In this document: positions 1-4,853 of the stretch, one piece after another
Numbering within the stretch: the stretch's first letter is position 1
Layout of the letters: each line of letters starts with the position of its first letter
Assembly: GCA_945877725.1 (NCBI GenBank)
Contig: CAMDXR010000174.1
Location: 1 to 6,896, forward strand
Direction of reading: 5' to 3'
Length of the DNA stretch: 6,896 bases
DNA from: Limnohabitans sp. Rim8
Lineage (GTDB): Bacteria; Pseudomonadota; Gammaproteobacteria; Burkholderiales; Burkholderiaceae_C
Notes under the pieces: generated by a model
Databases searched by the model: none
What the model was told of the DNA's origin: nothing
Seen by the model: the letters and a program-made list of their open reading frames with translations, nothing else
Position numbers and translations under genes: made by a program

Positions 1-85
1 CCGCTGTAGCTGCAGCCACAGCACCGACAGTAGCCACCCCTGAAAACAGACTACGACGCGAAACGGTTGAGGGTTTTGAGGACAT
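1..85 (-). CDS. Formate dehydrogenase-region Tat-target small protein (5' end only, cut by window edge)
   Basis: Only the first 28 codons are visible, running off the left edge. ATG at 85-83 is preceded by GGAG (complement of 92-95) with a 6-nt spacer, a good ribosome binding site. The peptide begins MSSKPSTVSRRSLF and continues with a Gly/Val/Ala-rich hydrophobic stretch. This is a twin-arginine signal (S-R-R-S-L-F) placed close to the N-terminus. The pattern matches the short (about 65 residues) 'formate dehydrogenase region TAT target' proteins usually encoded immediately before the FDH catalytic subunit. Their exact function is not established; they are thought to help export or assemble the enzyme. 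The TorD and Fe-S genes in the same window support the assignment. Any other Tat-exported protein is the alternative, since the mature part is not visible. Confidence 0.72.
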   Translation of the reverse strand, partial: MSSKPSTVSRRSLFSGVATVGAVAAATA

Positions 86-122
86 CGAAGACTCCAAATA
101 GAGTTTCAAAATAAACGTTCAT

Positions 123-157
123 GCATAGGAAATGCTTTGCATAACAGAATACTATGC
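123..157. repeat. Nested inverted repeats in the presumed leader of the Tat-target gene
   Basis: GCATAG (123-128) is the reverse complement of CTATGC (152-157). Between them lies a second small palindrome, ATGC-TTT-GCAT (132-142). The element overlaps the proposed -10 region and leader. It could be a regulator site or a weak mRNA stem, but the arms are short and chance is possible. Confidence 0.3.
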
Positions 158-178
158 GAGCTCATTCCGATGCCTCAA
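149..178 (-). promoter_or_regulatory. Possible sigma-70-type promoter for the FDH-region genes
   Basis: On the minus strand TTGAGG (178-173) and TAGTAT (154-149) are separated by 18 nt, each matching four of six consensus bases. Transcription would start near 142, about 57 nt before the ATG at 85. The FNR-type box centred at 206.5 would then lie near -64, a usual position for activation from an upstream site. The hexamers are weak by themselves, so the call depends mostly on the nearby FNR box and on the need for a promoter after the hairpin that follows dctM. Confidence 0.3.
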
Positions 179-199
179 GGTGAAAACCCTTGGTTCGAA

Positions 200-213
200 T
201 TGATCTTTGTCAA
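200..213 (-). promoter_or_regulatory. FNR/Anr-type binding site
   Basis: The plus strand reads TTGAT-CTTT-GTCAA; the minus strand reads TTGAC-AAAG-ATCAA. This fits the FNR/Anr/Dnr consensus TTGAT-N4-ATCAA at nine of ten informative bases, and the TTGAT-N4-GTCAA form is common for Anr. It lies in the 215-nt intergenic region before the Tat-target gene, 114 nt from its ATG, and downstream of the hairpin that ends the TRAP operon. It therefore most likely controls the FDH genes that continue to the left, linking them to oxygen or nitrogen-oxide status. Which CRP/FNR-family protein binds cannot be told from the site alone. Confidence 0.65.
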
Positions 214-251
214 CTCGGTGACTCCTAAAGAAGTCATATCTTCTGGGGGTG

Positions 252-293
252 CGCCGACACACACAAAATTGATGCTTTAAGTGTGTGTCGGCG
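252..293 (-). terminator. Strong hairpin 7 nt after the dctM stop codon, probable end of the TRAP operon
   Basis: Bases 252-264 (CGCCGACACACAC) are the exact reverse complement of 281-293, giving a 13-bp GC-rich stem with a 16-nt loop. It follows the dctM stop (TAA, 303-301) after 7 nt. There is no U-run on the minus-strand transcript after the stem: the next bases are CACCCCCAGAA. It is therefore not a textbook intrinsic terminator for this strand. It may terminate inefficiently, or protect the 3' end of the TRAP mRNA from exonucleases. In the plus direction the stem is followed by GGTCTTTTA, a short T stretch, but no plus-strand gene precedes it. Confidence 0.6.
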
Positions 294-300
294 GGGTCTT

Positions 301-2247
301 TTACTTGTACAAAACTTCTGGCAACCACAGACCGATGGCCGGGAACGTGTACAACAAAATGATGGCCAAAACCTGAATGGCCATGAAGGGCAGCATGCCT
401 GCAAAAATCTGGTTCAGCGTGACATGCGGTGGGCTGACGCCTTTCAGATAGAACGCTGCCATGGCCACGGGTGGGCTCAAGAAAGCAGTTTGCAGGTTCA
501 AGGCCACCAACAGCCCAAAGAACAGAGGGTCAATGCCGAAATGGGGCAATAAGGGGATGAAGATCGGCATGAAAATCACGATGATCTCAGTCCACTCAAG
601 GGGCCAACCCAACAAGAAAATCACCACTTGCGCCAAGATCATGAACTGCAAAGGCGTCAGGTCCATGCCCAAAACCCAAGTGTTGATGATGTCCTGACCG
701 CCCAGCAACGCAAATGCCGCCGAGAAAATGCTGGAACCCACAAACAGCCAGCACACCATGGCGCTGGTCTTGGCCGTCAGGTAAACCGACTCGCGCAACA
801 CCACATAGTTGAGTCGTCGGTAAGCTGCCGCCAGCAGCAAGCCTCCCAAAGAGCCCATCGCCGCCGCTTCTGTGGGTGTGGCCAGGCCAAACACAATGGT
901 GCCCAACACCGCCAAAATCATCAGGGCCAATGGGAAGAAAGAACCCAACAGCATCTTGAAGATTTCAAGTCGTGCAAAGCTGAAATAAGCGTAGAAGATG
1001 GCCAGTGCTACCGCGCAACTGGCCAGCCCGATCCAAAAAGACAGGGGTGCCGGGACGCGTTCAGCATCTGCAGGGGCTTCTGCCACTGCAGCAACAGTTG
1101 CAGGTGCGGCTTCTTTGACCTCGGGTGTCGTTGGCGCAGCTTTTTCAGCAGCTACTTCCGAACCTGGGGGCGCTTGCAAGCTGTCAGCTTCGGGCTCAGC
1201 CAAGCCGCTCACGCTGCCAGACTCTTCCGCAGTGTCCGCAGAGTCGGCCAGCTCACCGCCCATGGCCACAACACCTTCGACGACCTCAGGAGGCAAAGGG
1301 GCCGTGACCTTCAGAAAAATCGTCCCCATGATGACCGCTACTGCCAAAACAGGCAGCAAAGCAATCACCAAATGGTTCAAAAGATCACGCATGGGCACAG
1401 CCGCGTTGCGTTTGCCTTTGATGGCACCGATCAAACCGGGCAAAACGGTATTGCTCACGTCCTTGGCCACCACTTGGGCAAACGCAGGTAAGGGCACAAT
1501 CCGATCTTCTGCCGACATGGGGGGCGCCATATGGGGCTTGATCTTGGCCAGAATGACCACATAGATAACATACAAAGTGGCCAGCATGATGCCGGGGAAA
1601 AACGCCCCAGCGTACAACTTGACCACCGAAACGCCCGCTGTTGCACCATAGACGATCAACATGACCGAGGGCGGAATCAGGATACCCAAACAACCGCCAG
1701 CCGTGATGGCACCCGCTGACAATTGCACGCTGTAACCGGCGCGCAACATGGCTGGCAAAGCCAATAAGCCCATGAGCGTGACCACAGCGCCCACAATGCC
1801 GGTGGCTGTGGCAAAAATGGCGCAGGTCACGATGGTGGCCACCGCCAAAGAGCCAGGCAAGCGAGCCATGGCGAGGTGCATGCTTTTAAACAATTTTTCG
1901 ATCAGGTTGGCGCGTTCAATGAGGTAGCCCATGAACACAAACAAGGGGATCGAGATCAGCACGTCGTTGGACATGACCGAGTAAGCCCTCTGAACCATGA
2001 GGTCCAAGGTTTGCTGAATCGCCAAATCAGGGTTTTGACTGCGGTAAGCGATCCACGCGAAGATCATGCCCATGCCCATCAGGGTGAACGCCGTCGGAAA
2101 ACCGAGCATGATCGCCACCACCACCAAGGCCAGCATCAGCAGGCCCAAATGACCGTTGGTCATTTCGGAGGGTGAAGGCAACAAAACGAAGGCCGACAAC
2201 ACGACCAAGGCCATGATGGTCAGGCCAAACCAGACTTCTTTTTTCAT
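301..2247 (-). CDS. dctM: TRAP transporter large (4TM-12TM type) permease subunit, DctM family
   Basis: The protein is the ion-driven translocation subunit of a tripartite ATP-independent periplasmic transporter in the inner membrane, 648 residues long. Family signatures are clear: GCLGILIPPSVMLIVYG (about 186-202), ATPTEAAAMG (456-465) and the C-terminal LQTAFLSPPVAMAAFYLKG (585-603). Many hydrophobic segments fill residues 8-235, 290-312 and 404-640. It is much longer than the usual 425-450 residues. The excess comes from an extra central region, including a membrane segment near 290-312 and a hydrophilic Ala/Pro/Glu-rich stretch near 318-402. Extended versions are known in the FcbT3-like (mannitol/chloroaromatic) branch, which fits the sister subunits. 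ATG at 2247 overlaps the dctQ stop as ATGA, and AGGGA lies 8 nt before it, so the two are probably translationally coupled. Transport substrate cannot be deduced from this subunit. Confidence 0.95.
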   Translation of the reverse strand: MKKEVWFGLTIMALVVLSAFVLLPSPSEMTNGHLGLLMLALVVVAIMLGFPTAFTLMGMGMIFAWIAYRSQNPDLAIQQTLDLMVQRAYSVMSNDVLISIPLFVFMGYLIERANLIEKLFKSMHLAMARLPGSLAVATIVTCAIFATATGIVGAVVTLMGLLALPAMLRAGYSVQLSAGAITAGGCLGILIPPSVMLIVYGATAGVSVVKLYAGAFFPGIMLATLYVIYVVILAKIKPHMAPPMSAEDRIVPLPAFAQVVAKDVSNTVLPGLIGAIKGKRNAAVPMRDLLNHLVIALLPVLAVAVIMGTIFLKVTAPLPPEVVEGVVAMGGELADSADTAEESGSVSGLAEPEADSLQAPPGSEVAAEKAAPTTPEVKEAAPATVAAVAEAPADAERVPAPLSFWIGLASCAVALAIFYAYFSFARLEIFKMLLGSFFPLALMILAVLGTIVFGLATPTEAAAMGSLGGLLLAAAYRRLNYVVLRESVYLTAKTSAMVCWLFVGSSIFSAAFALLGGQDIINTWVLGMDLTPLQFMILAQVVIFLLGWPLEWTEIIVIFMPIFIPLLPHFGIDPLFFGLLVALNLQTAFLSPPVAMAAFYLKGVSPPHVTLNQIFAGMLPFMAIQVLAIILLYTFPAIGLWLPEVLYK

Positions 2248-2867
2248 TTGTGATTTCCCTGCGCTGTCACCAAGACATCGAGTTTGGCAATGTCTTCGTC
2301 TTTGACGTTGACCATTTCTTTGAGTTTTTCTACGTCAACTTCATCCACGTCTTCGCCACGTTTAGGCCATTCACCTTGCTTGATGCACACAATGCAACGC
2401 ACGATTTCGACCAAACCCTGCAACAGCAGAAACGCTCCAGCAATTGGCAAAATGGTTTTAAAGGGATAAACAGGCGGCCCGTTGGCCGTGATGTTGGAAT
2501 GCTCGTTGATGGCCCAAGACTCGGCCGCGAAACCGTAACCTGCCCAAGCCAATGCCACCACACCGGGTATGAAAAATAAAATGTAAAGCGCCAGATCCAA
2601 CCAGGCTTGCAGGCGAGGCGGAAAAAACCCGTACAACACATCGCCGCGCACATGGCCATTTTTGGACAATGTGTAGGCGCCCGCCATCATGAAGAGTGAG
2701 CCATACATCATGCTCATCACATCAAAAGCCCAGGGGTGAGGGTTATCAAGCACGTACCTGGAAAAAACCTCCCAGGAAATAAGGAAAGTCAGCGCCACGA
2801 TCAACCAGGAAAAAAACTGGCCAATCCAGGTGCTGACTTTGTCAATAAAGAGCAGTAAATTTTGCAT
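2244..2867 (-). CDS. dctQ: TRAP transporter small (4TM) permease subunit, DctQ family
   Basis: A 207-residue integral membrane protein with four hydrophobic segments near residues 16-36, 48-68, 88-110 and 136-160, the normal DctQ topology. The motif VFSRYVLDNPHPWAFD (34-49) and GAYTLSKNGHVRGDVLY (63-79) are typical of the small permease, in particular the FcbT2/mannitol-chloroaromatic-like branch. It pairs with DctM to form the membrane unit that docks the binding protein. The C-terminal tail (about 164-207) is charged, rich in Glu, Asp, Lys and Val, and probably cytoplasmic. ATG at 2867 has only a weak ribosome binding site: GTGG lies upstream inside GTGGTTCCAC. It is separated from dctP by a hairpin, so expression may be lower than that of the binding protein. 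Its stop overlaps the dctM start by 4 nt. Confidence 0.93.
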   Translation of the reverse strand: MQNLLLFIDKVSTWIGQFFSWLIVALTFLISWEVFSRYVLDNPHPWAFDVMSMMYGSLFMMAGAYTLSKNGHVRGDVLYGFFPPRLQAWLDLALYILFFIPGVVALAWAGYGFAAESWAINEHSNITANGPPVYPFKTILPIAGAFLLLQGLVEIVRCIVCIKQGEWPKRGEDVDEVDVEKLKEMVNVKDEDIAKLDVLVTAQGNHK

Positions 2868-2886
2868 AGTGGAACCACATAAATGA

Positions 2887-2917
2887 ATCAGCCATCCAGA
2901 AAACCCGGATGGCTGAT
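2887..2917 (-). terminator. Hairpin between dctP and dctQ (attenuator or mRNA-stabilising stem)
   Basis: Bases 2887-2897 (ATCAGCCATCC) pair perfectly with 2907-2917, giving an 11-bp stem with a 9-nt loop in the 70-nt gap after the dctP stop. The transcript continues TTCATTTATG, only moderately U-rich. Such a stem after a binding-protein gene commonly lets more binding protein than permease be made, by partial termination or by protecting the upstream message. Full termination is unlikely, because dctQ and dctM have no clear promoter of their own. Confidence 0.65.
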
Positions 2918-2937
2918 CAAACTGACATCAAAAATTA

Positions 2938-4071
2938 TCAGGCTTTTTTCGGTGCAGCCGCTTTGGCTCCGAAGAAGTGATTCACCGCCATACGACGGCT
3001 GATGTTGGTGTCTTGGTCCCACTTCACAGCACGGGCTGCAAAGGCTTTTTGGGATTCCACGATTTCCTTGAACAAGGGGTTTTCAGCAGATTTTTTCTCG
3101 ACAATTTCAGTCCAGATTTTCAGCTGATCTTGCAGGATGGCATCAGGGGTCTTGTAGAACTTGACCTTGTCCTTGGTCTGCAATTCGATGTAGTCCTTGG
3201 AATAGCGGTCGATGGCTTTCCAAGACATGTCGGCCGAAGCTGCCTCGGTGGCACCGGCAATCACGGCCTTCATCTTGGCTGGCAGTGCGTCGTACTTGGT
3301 CTTGTTGAACATGATCTCAAATGTCTCGGCGCTCTGGTGATAGCTTTGCAGCATGCAGACCTTGGAGACATCGGGAAAGCCCAAAATACGGTCAGAAGTA
3401 GCGTTGTTGAACTCGGCACCGTCCAACAGACCACGGTCCATTGCAGGGACGATTTCGCCGCCTGGCAATGCGTTAACGGCTGCACCCATGGCCGTGAACA
3501 AGTCGATGGCCAAACCGTTGGTACGGAACTTCAGGCCCTTGAAGTCGGTCGACTTGGTGATGGGCTTTTTGAACCAACCCAAGGGCTGAGTAGACATAGG
3601 GCCATACAGGAAAGACTGCACGTTGCCACCAATGGAGGCATACAACTTGGCCAGCAATTCAGCACCGCCGCCGTATTTGTGCCAAGACAGGATCATGTTG
3701 GCGTCCATACCGAAGGCAGGACCAGAGTTCCACAAGGCCAGCGCATTTTGCTTGCCGTAGTGATAACCCAAAACACCGTGACCACCGTCCAAAGTGCCTT
3801 TGGAGACGGCTTCGAGCAAGCCAAAAGCGGGCACCACTGCGCCTGCTGGCAAGACTTCGATTTTCAGATCGCCACCGGTCATGTCGTTGACTTTTTTGGC
3901 GTAGTCCAAAGCGTATTCATGAAAAATATCTTTGGCTGGCCATGTGCTTTGCCAACGCATGGTGATCGGGCCGGTTTGGGCACTGGCGATCATGGGGGCA
4001 GAAATTGCACCTGCTGCCAAGGCAGCGCCTTTGAGTAGGCTACGACGGCGTGGGGTTTTGTTGTCAGACAA
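2938..4071 (-). CDS. dctP: TRAP transporter periplasmic substrate-binding protein, DctP family, Tat signal
   Basis: This subunit captures the substrate, probably an organic acid, in the periplasm and delivers it to DctQM. I place the start at TTG (4071-4069), giving 377 residues. GGAG lies 7 nt upstream and the resulting N-terminus begins directly with a signal peptide. The ATG at 4131 would add 20 residues ahead of the signal and is less convincing. The signal PRRRSLLKG (from residue 7) followed by an Ala-rich hydrophobic core and IASA/Q (cleavage after about 31) is a twin-arginine type. The mature part begins ITMRWQSTWP and carries the family block GLKFRTNG (179-186, with the carboxylate-binding Arg at 183) and GGEIVPAMDRGLLDGAEFNN (204-223). 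Glu220 aligns by position with the Glu of the E-W pair in the 2-oxoacid-binding protein TakP; Phe replaces the Trp. It resembles the FcbT1/TakP branch. Ligand unknown; 2-oxo acids, other carboxylates or aromatic acids are possible. Confidence 0.93.
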   Translation of the reverse strand: MSDNKTPRRRSLLKGAALAAGAISAPMIASAQTGPITMRWQSTWPAKDIFHEYALDYAKKVNDMTGGDLKIEVLPAGAVVPAFGLLEAVSKGTLDGGHGVLGYHYGKQNALALWNSGPAFGMDANMILSWHKYGGGAELLAKLYASIGGNVQSFLYGPMSTQPLGWFKKPITKSTDFKGLKFRTNGLAIDLFTAMGAAVNALPGGEIVPAMDRGLLDGAEFNNATSDRILGFPDVSKVCMLQSYHQSAETFEIMFNKTKYDALPAKMKAVIAGATEAASADMSWKAIDRYSKDYIELQTKDKVKFYKTPDAILQDQLKIWTEIVEKKSAENPLFKEIVESQKAFAARAVKWDQDTNISRRMAVNHFFGAKAAAPKKA

Positions 4072-4217
4072 AGTAGATCTCCAATCGTTGTTGAACTTAC
4101 AAGCGCGAAAAATTACCGCTTGGTCATGCATTATGCAAGGTCACTTTTTGCAGCTGCTAGGTAAAAACCCGAATTTGCGTCATCAATAATTTCAGTAAAA
4201 AAATCAAAAAATTTCAA
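4072..4217 (-). promoter_or_regulatory. AT-rich intergenic region before the TRAP operon, with a palindrome and GGTCA direct repeats
   Basis: The 146 nt between torD and dctP hold no gene. The part next to torD (about 4182-4217) is very AT-rich with long T tracts on the minus strand but no clear stem, so I see no convincing terminator. At 4127-4137 there is a perfect palindrome TGCAT-T-ATGCA. It is flanked by GGTCA at 4122-4126 and again at 4139-4143, an arrangement suited to a dimeric repressor such as those of the GntR family that often control TRAP genes. A weak hexamer pair TTGCAT (4138-4133) and TAATTT (4115-4110), 17 nt apart, could be the dctP promoter overlapping this palindrome. Both calls are tentative. 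Confidence 0.35.
4079..4082 (-). promoter_or_regulatory. Ribosome binding site deciding the TTG start of dctP
   Basis: The minus strand reads GGAG, then ATCTACT (7 nt), then TTG at 4071. No comparable purine-rich site was seen at the usual distance before the ATG at 4131, where the preceding minus-strand bases are AAGTGACCTTGCATA. The site therefore supports initiation at TTG. Confidence 0.75.
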
Positions 4218-4844
4218 TTACGACAATAAATCAAAACCTTGTGCTTCCACACTCATAAAAGCGGTGGTGAAATCAGCCACTCGGGCATAAAAAACAGCCC
4301 TCGGATGGGCCATCAAAGCCTGACACATGAGCGACACCCAAGGCTGCAGATGTTGGTTGAAAAACGCCATCTGGTGGGTCAGGTTGGACACCGCCACATC
4401 CTCACCGGCGATCAAATAACGCATGACTTCAAAAACATAGGCCGCATGGTCTTCGGTTTCCGACATGTCTTGGCTGCGTGCCAAGCCCAGGTCGGCCAGA
4501 TCATTGCGCAACTTGACCAAGGGCTTTTCGTTCAGAAAGCCACTCAGGTAATGCGAACCAAATAAGTACACCTCAGGTTTGCCAACCCCACCAAACAGCT
4601 GGGTGTATTCGTCGGCAATTTGCTGCGGATTCAGGTTGCGCGCACAGGCCACCAATTCGCGCCAAGGTTCCTCAAGAAAGGCCCCGGCATCGGGCGCTTC
4701 TGTCACAGCCACTTGCAACTGAGCCAGCAGTTCATGACTGGGCGCGGCGTAAAAAAGCTGCGACAGCAGGCCATAAATTTCGGCGCGGGCCGTTTCTTCG
4801 TCCAATGCGTGCGTGCGGGTGGACAGGTTCAGGTCTTGGCTCAT
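4218..4844 (-). CDS. TorD/DmsD-family cytoplasmic chaperone for a molybdoenzyme (probably formate dehydrogenase)
   Basis: A 208-residue, all-helical type protein without signal or membrane segment. Family features are R20-A-E-I-Y-G-L-L-S-Q-L-F (20-31), EYTQLFGG (79-86), SHYLSGFLNEKPL (97-109), the ETEDH block (129-133) followed by YVFEVMRYL, and QMAFFNQHLQPW (158-169). Proteins of this family bind the signal peptide or apo form of Tat-exported molybdoenzymes in the cytoplasm, so that the Mo cofactor is inserted before export. The neighbours make the FDH catalytic subunit the probable client, although that gene must lie outside the window. ATG at 4844 follows the upstream stop after 9 nt. I see no good ribosome binding site, so it is probably translated by coupling with the Fe-S protein gene. 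It is not TorD in the strict sense, since no TMAO reductase gene is visible. Confidence 0.88.
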   Translation of the reverse strand: MSQDLNLSTRTHALDEETARAEIYGLLSQLFYAAPSHELLAQLQVAVTEAPDAGAFLEEPWRELVACARNLNPQQIADEYTQLFGGVGKPEVYLFGSHYLSGFLNEKPLVKLRNDLADLGLARSQDMSETEDHAAYVFEVMRYLIAGEDVAVSNLTHQMAFFNQHLQPWVSLMCQALMAHPRAVFYARVADFTTAFMSVEAQGFDLLS

Positions 4845-4853
4845 GGCAACAAT

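Noticed and set aside
208..213. TTGACA on the minus strand as a -35 hexamer
   Set aside because: It matches the consensus perfectly but has no acceptable -10 at 16-18 nt (the bases there are about AGGGTT). It is better explained as half of the FNR-type box.
1042..1296. Permease insertion as a frameshift or gene fusion
   Set aside because: The frame is continuous and both flanking parts carry normal DctM motifs in order; the segment has no recognisable separate domain.
628..1491. Plus-strand open frame of 287 codons opposite dctM
   Set aside because: The translation is Gln/His/Arg-rich and Cys-rich low-complexity sequence that mirrors the permease. No supporting start signal or homology was recognised.
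2977..4038. Plus-strand open frame of 353 codons opposite dctP
   Set aside because: It mirrors a clear DctP gene on the other strand. Its product is rich in His, Gln and Gly with no recognisable motif, as expected of an antisense shadow.
4072..4131. ATG at 4131 as the dctP start
   Set aside because: No good ribosome binding site was seen and the 20 extra residues precede a Tat signal that normally lies at the N-terminus; TTG at 4071 has GGAG at 7 nt.
4182..4217. T-rich stretch after torD as an intrinsic terminator
   Set aside because: Runs of T are present on the minus strand but no GC-rich stem precedes them, so read-through into dctP is possible.
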